64,000 bases of DNA. Origin: Spirochaetaceae bacterium bin103. GTDB lineage: Bacteria; Spirochaetota; Spirochaetia; SZUA-6; Bin103. Positions within the stretch are counted from its first letter, which is position 1. Each line of letters opens with the position of its first letter. Made by a program: the position numbers and the translations under genes. The notes below the pieces were generated by a model. That model did not search any database and was not told the origin of the DNA. It saw only the letters and a program-made list of their open reading frames with translations. This document shows positions 27,380 to 37,148 of the stretch, in pieces. Location: assembly GCA_002238925.1 (NCBI GenBank), contig MPNH01000013.1:1-64000 (forward strand), read 5' to 3'.

Positions 27380-28835
27380 GCGGGGGCCAACTCTTGCAGA
27401 ATTAAACAATATGCCTCCTGTGCGCGCTCGAAACTGGCCAGTCGGAAGAATTCGTCCGGGCCGTGCGCGCCCTCGTCGTCGAGAGCGAACGAGAAGCCGA
27501 TAGTGTGGATGCCCAGCTCCTCGTGCAGCAAGCCGCACACCGGGATGCTGCCGCCGGTGCCGGTGTGCAGGGGCGGCACCCCGTACAGTTGCTCCAGCAC
27601 CGCCGCCGCCGCGCGGTTGCCGGGATGGTCGGCCGGCACCGAGTAGGGCGCCCCATGCACCTCGCTGACGTCGCAGTTCACGCGCACGCCGGCGGGAGCG
27701 TGGCGGCGCAGGTGGCCGGCGACCAGGTCCAGGATGCGCGCCGGCTGCTGGCCGGCGACCAGCCGGCAGGTGATCTTGGCGTGCGCGGCCGCCGGCAGCA
27801 CGGTCTTGGTGCCGTCGCCCTGAAAGCCGCCCCACAGGCCGTTTACCTCCAGCGTGGGCCTGATCCACTCCCGCTCGTAGGTGCTCCAACCCGCCTCGCC
27901 GAACACGGCGGGCACGCCGGTGGTGGCCAGGTAGGCGGCCTCGTCGAACGGCACCCGGGCGTATTGGCGGCGCTGTTCCGGAGTCGGCTCCACCACGTCG
28001 TCGTAGAATCCCTGCACGGCAACGCGCCCGGCGGCGTCGTGCAGGCCGGCGATCAGCTCGGCGAGCGCGTGCAGCGGGTTCTGAATGGTGCCGCCGTACA
28101 TGCCGGAATGCATGTCGGCCGCGGGGCCGGTGACGTCCACCTGCAGCGCGCAGATACCGCGCAGCGACATCAGCAGCGTGGGCACCGTCTCGCTCCACTG
28201 GCTGCCGTCGGCGGACAGTGCGAAGTCGCTGGCCAGCAACTCGCGGTGCGCGGTCACGAACCCGGCCAGTTGCGGGCTGCCGATCTCTTCCTGGCCTTCG
28301 AGCAGGAACTTGACGTTCACCGGCAGCGCGCCGGCGGTGCGCAGCAGCGCCTCCACGGCCACGATCGGCGCGAGCATGTTGCCCTTGTCATCGGAGGCGC
28401 CGCGCGCGTAGATGCGGCCGCCGGCCAGGCGCGGCTCGAACGGCGGATGGGTCCCGCCGTCTTCGCACGCTGCCGGCCGCCCGCCGAAGGGGCCGGGAAA
28501 GGGCACGGGGGGGGGGGCGGGGGCGGCTCGACCGGCGGATGGCTCCAGCCGTCTTCGAACGCTGCCGGCTGCACGTCGAAGTGGCCGTAAATGAGCACGG
28601 TGGGAGCGCCGGGGGCGTGCAGCCAGTCGCCGTATACCACCGGGTGGCCGCCGGTCGCCAGCGTCTGCACGTGTTCGATGCCGGCCGCCTGCAGGCGCGC
28701 ATGCACCCAGGCGCCGGCGGCGGCGACGTCGTCCGCGTGCTCCGGCAGGGCGCTCACGCTCGGAATGCGAATGAAGGCGAGCAGCTCGTCGACTACGCGT
28801 TGCTGCTGCCCGCGGAGATAGCTTTTCCAGTCCAT
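27376..28835 (-). CDS. M20-family dipeptidase (frameshifted)
   Basis: The N-terminal part (MDWKSYLRGQQQRVVDELLA...) reads from the ATG at 28835 through YGHFDVQPAAFEDGWSHPP. The rest continues in another frame with GASDDKGNM, LLEGQEEIGS and the late GGSIPVC. Zinc ligands (HxD, D, EE) are all present across the two parts. The break is a corrupted duplication at 28431-28607; removing 92 nt restores one frame of 455 aa, the usual size for M20 dipeptidases. It hydrolyses dipeptides in the cytoplasm. Coupled to the downstream lipoprotein gene. Confidence 0.88.
28431..28607. repeat. Imperfect direct duplication B, inside the dipeptidase gene
   Basis: GCGGCTCGAACGGCGGATGG at 28431 is repeated as GCGGCTCGACCGGCGGATGG at 28523 (offset 92 bp), and similarity continues for about 80 bp. 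The first copy degenerates toward its 3' end into a long G run (about 28507-28516). The intact copy is the second. Not a multiple of three, so the frame breaks. Confidence 0.88.
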
Positions 28836-28934
28836 AAATGAATCGTCGAATAGGGAGGTTGCGCCATAAGTTACACTACGACGCGAGTGCCGCTCAATCG
28901 CCGGGCGGCGCACGCACAAAGGAGCGGCACGTAC

Positions 28935-30809
28935 ATGGAACTGCAGGAAACCTGGGACCTGGAGGGGATCTTCGCCGGCGGCTCGGAGTCGCCGCAGTTC
29001 GCCGGCTTTCTGGCCCGCCTGGACGAGGGCCTCGACACGCTCGCCGGCCAGGTGGCGGCGCTCGGCGAGGAGCCGGGCGACTGGAGCGCGGCGGTGCGCG
29101 ACTGGCAGCAGCGCGCGGCCGAGCTGGGCGAGGCGTACAGCTTCGTGGAGTGCCTCGCGGCGGCCGATACCGGCGACGCGGTGGCCACCGCGCTTGGCGG
29201 CCGCCTGGACGCGGTGGAAGCGCGCCTGAAGGCGATCGAGGTGGAAATCGACAAGCACCTGCTGGCGCTGTCCGACCAGACCTGGCAGCACCTGCTGCAG
29301 CAGGCGCCGCTCGCCGAGGTTGCGTTCTTTCTGGACCGGCAGCGGGCCATGGCGCGCCACAAGATGGATCCGAGCCGCGAGACGCTGGCCGAGACGCTGG
29401 CGGTCAACGGCTACCACGCCTGGGGGCGGATGTACGACAAGTTGGCCGGCTCGCTGCGCGCCTCGGTGACCGAGGACGGGCAGGCGGCGGAATTGTCGAT
29501 GGGCCAGCTCGTGCACCGGCTGGAAGATCCGGACGGCGCGGTGCGCGCGGATGCGTTCCGCCACCTGGAGCAAGCGTGGCGCGGCGTGCAGGACCTCTCC
29601 GCCATGGCCCTGAACAGCCAGGCGGGGTTCCGGCAGAGCCTGTACGCCGGGCGCGGCTGGCAGTCGATCCTGTGGGAGCCGCTGCACCTGAACCGCCTGC
29701 GTCCGGAGACCCTGCAGGCGATGTGGGACGCCATCGCCGCCAAGAGCACGGCGCTGCTGCCCTACCTGGAGGCCAAAGCGCGCCTGCTTAACATCGACCG
29801 CATGCGCTGGGCGGACCTGATCGCACCAGTGGCCAGGAGCGACAGCCGGTTCTCCTACGCGGCGGCCGCCGACTACATCGTGGAGCGGTTCGCGGCGTTC
29901 GGCGGCGAGCTGGGCGACTTCGCCCGCCATGCGTTCGCACGGCGCTGGATCGAGGGGGAGGGTTTGGGGGGTGGCGGGGGCGGGGGGGGCGCCTCCCCCC
30001 GCCATGCGTTCGCACGGCGCTGGATCGAGGTGGAGGACCGGCCCGGCAAGGCGGCCGGCGGCTTCTGCACCGACCTGCCGCTGAGCAGGCAGACGCGCAT
30101 CTTCATGACCTACGGCGGCACCTTCGGCGGCGCCACCACGCTGGCGCACGAACTCGGCCACGCCTACCACGCCTGGCTGCTGCGCGACCGTCCCTACTTC
30201 GCCACCCACTACCCGATGGCGCTGGCGGAGACGGCGAGCACGTTCTGCGAGACGCTGATCATGGACGCCGCGCTCGATGCCGCCGACGGCGAGCAGGAAT
30301 TGACCCTGCTCGGCAACATCGGCGACGAGGCGGTGATGATGCTGATGAACCTGCGCAGCCGCTTCCTGTTCGAGACCGCTTTCTTCGAGCGCCGCGCGCA
30401 GGGGCCGCTGACCGCCGACGAGTTGAGTGCGCTGATGGTGGACGCACAGCGCGAGGCGTACTGCGGCGGGCTGGCCGAGGATGGCTACCACCCCCTGTTC
30501 TGGGCCTCGAAGCTGCACTTCTACCTCACTTCGATGCCGTTTTACAACTTCCCCTACGTGTTCGGTTACCTGTTCAGCAACGGCCTGTCCGCGCTCGCCC
30601 GCCGCGAGGGGCCGGGCTTCGCCAAGGCGTACGCCCAACTGCTTGAGGATACCGGCTCGATGACCTGCGAGGAACTGGCGCAGCGCCACCTGGGCGAAGA
30701 CCTGACCGGCGCGGCCTTCTGGGAGCGCGCCGTGGACCGCGTGCTGGAGGTAGTGCCCCGCTTCACCCGCGCCGCTCAGCGGTTGGACGCCGGGACGGAA
30801 AGGTCGTGA
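28935..30809 (+). CDS. M3-family oligoendopeptidase (PepF-like) with a 25-residue duplication
   Basis: 624 aa as written. The zinc motif is LAHELGHAYHAW (HExxH) and the downstream Glu lies in ALAETASTFCETL. It degrades oligopeptides in the cytoplasm. An AAGGAG precedes the ATG at about 11 nt. At 29925-30050 the segment encoding RHAFARRWIE appears twice, separated by a Gly-rich run. This 75-bp in-frame insertion is not part of the family; without it the protein is 599 aa. The gene ends inside the 3' end of the convergent LytTR gene. Confidence 0.9.
   Translation: MELQETWDLEGIFAGGSESPQFAGFLARLDEGLDTLAGQVAALGEEPGDWSAAVRDWQQRAAELGEAYSFVECLAAADTGDAVATALGGRLDAVEARLKAIEVEIDKHLLALSDQTWQHLLQQAPLAEVAFFLDRQRAMARHKMDPSRETLAETLAVNGYHAWGRMYDKLAGSLRASVTEDGQAAELSMGQLVHRLEDPDGAVRADAFRHLEQAWRGVQDLSAMALNSQAGFRQSLYAGRGWQSILWEPLHLNRLRPETLQAMWDAIAAKSTALLPYLEAKARLLNIDRMRWADLIAPVARSDSRFSYAAAADYIVERFAAFGGELGDFARHAFARRWIEGEGLGGGGGGGGASPRHAFARRWIEVEDRPGKAAGGFCTDLPLSRQTRIFMTYGGTFGGATTLAHELGHAYHAWLLRDRPYFATHYPMALAETASTFCETLIMDAALDAADGEQELTLLGNIGDEAVMMLMNLRSRFLFETAFFERRAQGPLTADELSALMVDAQREAYCGGLAEDGYHPLFWASKLHFYLTSMPFYNFPYVFGYLFSNGLSALARREGPGFAKAYAQLLEDTGSMTCEELAQRHLGEDLTGAAFWERAVDRVLEVVPRFTRAAQRLDAGTERS
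29925..30055. repeat. Imperfect direct duplication C, inside the M3 peptidase gene
   Basis: CGCCATGCGTTCGCACGGCG occurs at 29925 and 30000 (offset 75 bp). The 3' end of copy 1 turns into G runs where copy 2 reads GGAGGACCGGCCCGGC. The lead-in to copy 2 is a C-enriched version of the lead-in to copy 1 (GCGCCTCCCCCC for GCGACTTCGCCC). In-frame. Confidence 0.88.
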
Positions 30810-31882
30810 CGCGGACCATTCAACGGGATCTCGGCGCCCGCGGACGTCTTGCCGGCGGGCTCCTCGGATAGTCTCCGGTAAGCCGCGCGCACCGCGTTCA
30901 GGTACGTGCGGCTTACCGGCACGTGCCGGTCGCCGGTGAGCCGCACCAGCGAACGTTGTTTGCCCGGCAGCCAGCCCTTCACCTGGTCGTGGGCGACCCA
31001 GTAAGAGCGGTGCACGCGCATCCCGATGCCGCCGAGTTCGTCGATGGCATCCGCAAAACGCATCAGAACCGAGCTGGTTGCCAGCGTGGTGTGAACGTCG
31101 ATGTAGTGTCCGTTGGTCTTGACGTAGATGAGTTCGCCGCTCAGCGTGGGGGCGAGACGCCTGAGGAATCGGTGCTGCGGCTCGGCGCGGGCCGCGCCCG
31201 GGTTGGGTGAACGAACCGCAGCCTGCTGCCCGGCCGCACCGCGTTCCGCCATCCGTGGCGGATCCGAGGGGCCGGACATCGCGATTTGCGCAGGGCTCGG
31301 AGCCTCCCGCCGGGCGTATTCCCGCGGTACCGCGGTCACCGGCCGGGCCCGGTATTTCGCGTACTGGCTGAGCGCGAGGAAGAAAGGAATGGACCACGCG
31401 ATCAATATCGTCGCCACTACCAGGTAGTGACCTGCCAGATCGGCGTGGTGGGAGAACAGGTGCAACTGGGCGACGTGAGCGACCGCCGTACAGGGCACCG
31501 CGGCGACCAGCATCGCCGCCGTCCACGCCACGCCGGTCTCGAGCGTCCCGCGGAAGCGCTGCATGAACAGCACCACCACGCCGGCGCAGTAGCAGACGGA
31601 AGCACCGATTACGCCGCACAGTGCGTTGTAGAACAATCGCTGCGACAGGGTAATGGACTTGTCCGGGAACGCCGGCGCGGCGAGCGCCGCAAGCATCACC
31701 ACGACGGCCACCACCGCGGTGGCAACTCCCGCGACCGCGAGTGGGTCGAGGAGGTCGCGGTGGGTCGGCCCGTGCGTATTCCGTACCGTATAGCGCGCGT
31801 CGGGCTCGGACGGCATCATTCGCAGTGCCTGCCAGATCGTCGGGGCTTCAAGCAACAACCATAGCACGTTTTTGAACATCAT
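30776..31882 (-). CDS. Membrane-anchored LytTR DNA-binding regulator (second copy)
   Basis: 368 aa from the ATG at 31882; MMPSEP at 31819 is an alternative start. Four transmembrane helices in the first half (around 49-70, 85-107, 120-142, 155-175), then a disordered linker and a C-terminal LytTR domain (ELIYVKTNGHYIDVHT, RVHRSYWVAHDQV, LTGDRHVPVSRTYLNAVR). Same architecture as the protein at 8863-9924. It is divergent from the nitrate-assimilation operon, with a palindrome in the shared promoter region. It is therefore a candidate regulator of that operon or of itself, by inference only. Confidence 0.85.
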   Translation of the reverse strand: MMFKNVLWLLLEAPTIWQALRMMPSEPDARYTVRNTHGPTHRDLLDPLAVAGVATAVVAVVVMLAALAAPAFPDKSITLSQRLFYNALCGVIGASVCYCAGVVVLFMQRFRGTLETGVAWTAAMLVAAVPCTAVAHVAQLHLFSHHADLAGHYLVVATILIAWSIPFFLALSQYAKYRARPVTAVPREYARREAPSPAQIAMSGPSDPPRMAERGAAGQQAAVRSPNPGAARAEPQHRFLRRLAPTLSGELIYVKTNGHYIDVHTTLATSSVLMRFADAIDELGGIGMRVHRSYWVAHDQVKGWLPGKQRSLVRLTGDRHVPVSRTYLNAVRAAYRRLSEEPAGKTSAGAEIPLNGPRHDLSVPASNR

Positions 31883-32080
31883 GTCATTGTCGAAGGAGGG
31901 TGCAAATCATACATTTGCGTATTATAGGTATCAAAAAACTACTATAAGGTATCTCCTAACTCCATATATTACGTTTCGGTAAGCAAAACGGGCAGTTTGC
32001 GGCAGGAGAATGCGGGGGATCAGTGCGTGGCACGGGTTTTGCCTATGGGTCGGCAACGAATGGTATTCAGGAGGACTACG
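31883..32080. promoter_or_regulatory. AT-rich divergent promoter region with palindrome
   Basis: A minus-strand -10 TATAAT (31926-31921, perfect) faces the LytTR gene. On the plus strand, TTGTCG (31887-31892), 17 nt, then TACATT (31910-31915) is a candidate promoter for the nitrate operon. The inverted repeat GCAAAT-N5-ATTTGC (31902-31918) overlaps the plus-strand -10 and the minus-strand start site, the classic position for an operator. It would leave a leader of about 160 nt before the transporter; no known riboswitch recognised there. Confidence 0.5.
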
Positions 32081-33439
32081 TTGTCTGACTCTCCCTCTCT
32101 CGCGATCGCCAAGGCGACGCGCATCGACCTGTTCAACTACCGAACACCCGCCATGCGGATCTTCCATACGACCTGGTTCGCGTTCTTCCTGTGCTTCTTC
32201 GGCTGGTTCGGGATCGCGCCACTGATGGCGGTGGTGCGCGAGGAACTGGCGCTCACCCAGGTCCAGATCGGCAACATCATCATTGCCTCGGTGGCAATCA
32301 CGATCGTCGCGCGGCTGGTAATCGGCTGGGTGTGCGACCGTGTCGGACCGCGCATCACCTATACCTGGCTGCTGCTGCTCGGCGCGTTGCCGGTCATCGG
32401 CATCGGGCTGGCCAACAGCTACGTCTCATTCCTGCTGTTCCGGCTGGCGATCGGCGCGGTGGGGGCGAGTTTCGTCATCACCCAGTACCACACCTCGATG
32501 GTGTTCGCACCCAACGTGGTGGGCACGGCCAACGCCACCACGGCAGGCTGGGGCAACCTCGGCGGCGGGGTCACGCAGATGGCGATGCCGCTGATCTTCG
32601 CCCTGTTCGTGACGCTGGGATTCGCCGACGCGATCAGTTGGCGCCTGGCGATGATGGTGCCGGGCATCGCCATGATCGTTACCGGGGTGCTGTACTGGTG
32701 TCTGACCACCGACACGGTGGATGGCAACTACCGCGAGCTGCGCGCGGCGCGGCGCATGGCGAGCGCCAACCAGACCAGGGGATCGTTCCTGCTGGCGGCG
32801 CGCGACCGGCGGGTGTGGGCGCTGTTCGTGATCTACGGCGCGTGCTTCGGCATTGAGCTCACGGTCAACAACATCGCCGCCCTGTACTTCAAGGATTACT
32901 TCGACCTGGGGCTGAAGGAGGCCGGGATCGTCGCCGGCCTGTTCGGGCTGATGAACATCTTCGCCCGCACCCTGGGCGGCATATTCGGCGACCGCACCGG
33001 TCGGAAGTGGGGGCTGAAGGGCCGGGTGGCCTTTCTCGGCGTCGTGCTGGCGGGCGAGGGCCTGGCCCTGATCCTGTTCTCGCGGATGGCGCTGCTGCCG
33101 ATGGCGATCGTCACCCTGGTGGCGTTCAGCATGTTCGTGCAGATGTCGGAGGGAGCCACCTTCTCGGTGGTACCGTTCATCAACCGCAAGGCGCTCGGCT
33201 CGGTAGCCGGCATCGTCGGCGCGGGCGGCAATGCCGGCGCCGTGGCGGCGGGCTTCCTGTTCCGCCTGGAGGGATTGCCGTGGCCGCAGGCGCTGCTGAT
33301 CCTGGGCGCAACCGTGGCCTGCGCCGCTTCTCTGACGCTGCTGGTGCGCTTCTCGCCCGCGGCCGAGGTGGAGGCGCGCGAAGAGATGGAGGAGCGGCTG
33401 CGCCGGGCGCGGCTGGAAGCCGCTCCACGGGCGGCGTGA
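32081..33439 (+). CDS. narK: MFS nitrate/nitrite transporter
   Basis: 452 aa from a TTG with a strong AGGAGG site 5-6 nt upstream (32070-32075), which decides the start. About 12 membrane helices. Nitrate-transporter family blocks are present: VARLVIGWVCDRVGPR, ATTAGWGNLGGGVTQM and CFGIELTVNNIAALYFKDYF. It imports nitrate (possibly exporting nitrite). Its stop overlaps the nirA start by 4 bp, as expected for the first gene of an assimilation operon. Confidence 0.92.
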   Translation: MSDSPSLAIAKATRIDLFNYRTPAMRIFHTTWFAFFLCFFGWFGIAPLMAVVREELALTQVQIGNIIIASVAITIVARLVIGWVCDRVGPRITYTWLLLLGALPVIGIGLANSYVSFLLFRLAIGAVGASFVITQYHTSMVFAPNVVGTANATTAGWGNLGGGVTQMAMPLIFALFVTLGFADAISWRLAMMVPGIAMIVTGVLYWCLTTDTVDGNYRELRAARRMASANQTRGSFLLAARDRRVWALFVIYGACFGIELTVNNIAALYFKDYFDLGLKEAGIVAGLFGLMNIFARTLGGIFGDRTGRKWGLKGRVAFLGVVLAGEGLALILFSRMALLPMAIVTLVAFSMFVQMSEGATFSVVPFINRKALGSVAGIVGAGGNAGAVAAGFLFRLEGLPWPQALLILGATVACAASLTLLVRFSPAAEVEAREEMEERLRRARLEAAPRAA

Positions 33440-35319
33440 CCGTGGCTGCGACCGAAAGTACCGGTGCGGGCGCCGCTGCCGGTGCGGCGGGGACGCCGGC
33501 GGAGCCACCGTTCAGCGAGGAACAGCGCCGCTACCTCGACGAGCTGTTCGCCGGCGCCGTGCGGCGGCGGCCGCCGGGGCAGCAGGACGCCGCGGAGACA
33601 GCTCCGTCGGTGCACGGCGTGCCCGTCGACGAGCTGCCGCGGGAGGAACGGATCAAGCACGAGCGCAACGCGCTCGACATCTGGGACACGGTGCTCGCCA
33701 ATGCGGCGCACGGCCGGTTCCCGGAGCCGGATGACGTGTTCCGCTACAAGTTTCACGGCCTGTTCCACACCGCCCCGGCGCAGGACGCGTACATGTGCCG
33801 GCTGCGCATTGCGGCGAACCAGATCAGCTCCCGCCAGTTGCGCGGCGTTGCGGCGCTCGCGGCCGAGTACGCCAGCGGCTATGCCGACCTCACCACGCGC
33901 GGCAACCTGCAGCTGCGCGAGGTGGGCGCCCGCCACGCCCCCGACCTGTTGATGGGGCTGTACGACCTTGGCCTTACCTCGCGCGGGGCGGGCGCCGACA
34001 ACATCCGCAACGTTACCGCCACCCCCACCTCCGGGTTCGATCCGCGGGAATTGTGCGACGTGCGCCCGCAGGCGCGCGCGCTGCACCACTACATCCTGCA
34101 CAGCCGCGACCTGTACGGGCTGCCGCGCAAGTTCAACGTGGCGTTCGACAGCGGCGGCCAGGTGAGCGTAGCCGGGGACACCAACGACATCGGCCTGCGC
34201 GCGGTGCGGGTGCCGGAAGCGGGCAGCGCGGAGTTGGCCGCGGGCGTGTACTTCCGTGTGCTGCTCGGCGGCATCACCGGGCACCGCAGCTTCGGCAGCG
34301 ACGCCGGCATCGTGGTGCCGCCGGAGCGGTGCGTTGCGGTGGTCGCGGCGATGCTGCGGGTGTTCGCTGGCGCCGGCGACCGCACCAACCGCAAGCGGGC
34401 GCGGCTCAAGTACGTGCTCGAGCGCTGGGGGATCGAGCGGTTCGTGGCAGAGACCGAGGCGCAGCTCGGCGCGGCGCTGACCCGCCTGCCGGTCGAGCAC
34501 TGCACCGAAGCCGCGCCGGTGGTGCGCGGCGCCCACGTCGGCACGCACCGGCAGCGCCAGCCCGGTTTCAACTGGGTGGGGGTCGGGGTGCCCGGGGGCC
34601 GCCTGCCGGGCGCCCGCATGACGGCGCTGGCCGACCTGGCGGAACGGTTCGGAACGGGCGAGTTGCGTCTTACCGTGTTCCAGAATGCGCTCATTCCGCA
34701 CGTGGCCGACGGCGATACCGCGGCGCTGGCGGCGGAGCTGGAACGGATCGGGCTGAGCGCGTCGCCGTCGAGCTACGCGGCCGGCACCGTGGCGTGCACC
34801 GGCAACGCGGGCTGCAAGTATGCCATGACCGACACCAAGGGCGCGGCCGTCACCCTGGCGCGCCACCTGGAACGCAGCGCGCCGCTCGACGGGCCGATCA
34901 ACATCCACCTCACCGGCTGCCCGAATTCCTGCGCCCAGCACTACTGCGGCGACATCGGGCTGCTCGGCGTCGGGACCAGCCATGACGGGGAGGCGGTGGA
35001 GGCATACAACGTGTTGTTCGGCGGTGGCATGGATCAGCAGCAGGCGCTCGCCGAGGAGGCGTACCGCGCGGTTCCGGCGGCACAACTGCCGGCGCTGCTG
35101 ACCCGCGTCATGCGCGTCTACCTGAGTCACCGCCGCGAGGGCGAGAGCTTCAATGACTTCATCCGCCGCGAGGGTGTCGCCGCCGTGACACGGCTCGCCG
35201 GCGAAGCGGGCGACCCCGGCCCGGCGGCGGCCGTGGATACGGGGAGCGCCAGGAGCGCGGCGCACGCAGCCGCCGCGGCACACGGTGTGCCGGCAGGAGC
35301 GTCCGCCGATGACGCTTGA
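33436..35319 (+). CDS. nirA: NirA-type siroheme nitrite/sulfite reductase
   Basis: 627 aa from a GTG overlapping the transporter stop (GTGA). Two ferredoxin-like half domains and two siroheme/[4Fe-4S] domains. Cluster and siroheme ligands are in ACTGNAGCKY (C-x5-C) and GCPNSCAQH (C-x3-C). Context points to six-electron reduction of nitrite to ammonium rather than sulfite reduction. The N-terminal 35 residues and the last 40 are Ala-rich and unconserved. Overlaps the next gene by 11 nt. Confidence 0.92.
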   Translation: MTVAATESTGAGAAAGAAGTPAEPPFSEEQRRYLDELFAGAVRRRPPGQQDAAETAPSVHGVPVDELPREERIKHERNALDIWDTVLANAAHGRFPEPDDVFRYKFHGLFHTAPAQDAYMCRLRIAANQISSRQLRGVAALAAEYASGYADLTTRGNLQLREVGARHAPDLLMGLYDLGLTSRGAGADNIRNVTATPTSGFDPRELCDVRPQARALHHYILHSRDLYGLPRKFNVAFDSGGQVSVAGDTNDIGLRAVRVPEAGSAELAAGVYFRVLLGGITGHRSFGSDAGIVVPPERCVAVVAAMLRVFAGAGDRTNRKRARLKYVLERWGIERFVAETEAQLGAALTRLPVEHCTEAAPVVRGAHVGTHRQRQPGFNWVGVGVPGGRLPGARMTALADLAERFGTGELRLTVFQNALIPHVADGDTAALAAELERIGLSASPSSYAAGTVACTGNAGCKYAMTDTKGAAVTLARHLERSAPLDGPINIHLTGCPNSCAQHYCGDIGLLGVGTSHDGEAVEAYNVLFGGGMDQQQALAEEAYRAVPAAQLPALLTRVMRVYLSHRREGESFNDFIRREGVAAVTRLAGEAGDPGPAAAVDTGSARSAAHAAAAAHGVPAGASADDA

Positions 35320-37137
35320 GAGCACGGCGCTCGGTCTGGTGACGGAGGAGGCTCCGTTCGATGCCGCGCAGCGGATCTGGCTGGACGGCTACCTGGCGGG
35401 CATGCTCAGCGGGGCGGAACTGGCCGCCGCGGGTCCGCCGCCGCCGGTGACGGCGCCGGCGCGGCCGCTGGCGGTGGTGTACGCGACCCAGACCGGCACC
35501 GCGGAGTCGCTGGCGCGCAAGACCGCCAGGCAGGCGCGCGGGCGCGGTTTCGCCGCGAGCGTGATCGACGCCGCCGAGGCGGGGCCGGCGGGGCGGGCCG
35601 GCGCCCGCGCGCGGCGGCCGAGGCGGCGCCGGCGGAGCTGCCGGGCGCCGGCACGCTGCTGGTGATTGCCAGTACCTACGGCGACGGCGAGCCCCCGGAC
35701 ACGGCGGAGCCGCTCTGGGCGGAGCTGAACCGCGCGGATGCGCCGCGCTTCGATGCGGTGAGCTTCGCGGTGCTGGCGCTCGGCGATTCCAGCTACCCGC
35801 ACTTCTGCGCCTTTGGCCACGCCCTGGATGAGCGTCTGGCCGCCCTTGGCGGTACCCGGCTGTGCGCCTGCACTGATTGCGACGTGGACCTGGAATCGTT
35901 TGCCGGCTGGCAGGAGCGCTGGCCGGCGGCAGCCGGCGCAGACCAGGCAACCGGCGGCAACGGGCACGGCAACGGCAACGGCGGCGGAATCGTGTCTGGC
36001 TTCTCCGTTGCCGCGGTGCTGTCCGGCGCGGAGCCGGACGACGCCGAGCCGGACCCTGGCGCCGGTTACGACGCCGCCCATCCATTCCCGGCGTCGCTGC
36101 GGGAGAGCCGCGCGCTCACGGCAGCGGACTCGGTCAAGGACATCCGCCACCTGGTGGTGGACATCGGCGGCTCGCAGATTGCCTATCGCCCCGGCGACGC
36201 CCTCGGCGTGCTGCCGTGCAATGCCCCGGCGCTGGTGGACGAGGTACTCGCCGCCGCCGGTTGCGCCGCCGGCGAGCCGGTGGACTGCGGGGGCAGCGTG
36301 CGGCCGCTGCGCGAGGCGTTGCTGCGCCGCTTGGACCTGACCCGTCCGCGGGCCGCCCTGGCCGAGCGGCTGGGCATGCCGGGCGAGCGCGCCGGCGGCG
36401 GCGTGGACGTGCTCGACCTGCTGCGCGCCGCCGCTCCCGGCGCGCTTTCGGCGCAGGAGCTGGCGGCGGCGCTGGCGCCGCTGCGGCCGCGGCTCTACTC
36501 GATCGCCTCCAGCCCGCTTGCCGCCGCGGACGAGGTGCACCTGACCATCGCCATGGTGCACTGGGTAGCCGCCGGGCGCGCGCGCGACGGGGTGTGCTCC
36601 ACCTACCTCGGCTTGCGCGCCGCCACGGGGGAGGAGGTGCCGGTCTACCTGCACCCCAACCGCAACTTCCGGCTCCCGGAAGACGACCAGGCGCCCATCG
36701 TGATGATCGGCCCCGGTACCGGTATCGCACCGTTCCGGGCCTTCCTCCAGGAGCGGCAGGGACGCGGCGCCGCCGGGGCACGCAGCTGGCTGTTGTTCGG
36801 CAACCCGCACCGCGCCACCGACTTTCTGTACCGGGACGAGCTGGAAGCATGGCTGCGGGACGGCACCCTCGGCCGGCTCACCACCGCATTCTCCCGCGAC
36901 CAGGCGCACAAGGTGTACGTCCAGCACCGGATTGCCGAGCATGGCGCCGAGCTGTTTCGCTGGCTGCAGGAGGGCGCCCACCTGTACGTCTGCGGGGACG
37001 CCGAGCGGATGGCGCCGGACGTGGACGCGGCGTTGCGGCAGGTGATCGCCGACCACGGCGGTTGCTCCGCCGACGATGCGGCGGATTACCTGCTGGGCCT
37101 GAAGCGGGCGCGCCGCTATCAGCGCGACGTGTACTGA
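35309..37137 (+). CDS. CysJ-like diflavin reductase (frameshifted)
   Basis: An N-terminal flavodoxin domain (LAVVYATQTGTAESLA, VIASTYGDGEPPD, LALGDSSYPHFC), then FAD-binding (RLYSIASSPL) and NADPH-binding domains (IGPGTGIAPFRAF) ending in RYQRDVY, as in CysJ. It transfers electrons from NADPH through FAD and FMN to a siroheme reductase. The flavodoxin domain is split between two frames by a corrupted duplication at 35573-35660; removing 44 nt gives one 594-aa frame. Its place between nirA and nasA suggests it feeds the nitrite reductase. Confidence 0.88.
35573..35660. repeat. Imperfect direct duplication D, inside the flavodoxin domain
   Basis: GCCGAGGCGGGGCCGGCGGG at 35573 is a G/C-shifted copy of GCCGAGGCGGCGCCGGCGGA at 35617 (offset 44 bp). 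The changes are mostly A or T to G, and C/G swaps. The second copy encodes the expected EAAPAELPGAGTLLVIASTYG. Not a multiple of three. Confidence 0.8.
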
Positions 37138-37148
37138 AGGGGCATACG

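Noticed and set aside
28317-31619. An 1,100-codon minus-strand open frame opposite the M3 peptidase
   Set aside because: Only its last part, about 28530-28835, is real (the dipeptidase N-terminus). The remainder is antisense shadow of the peptidase with shadow-like composition and no motifs.
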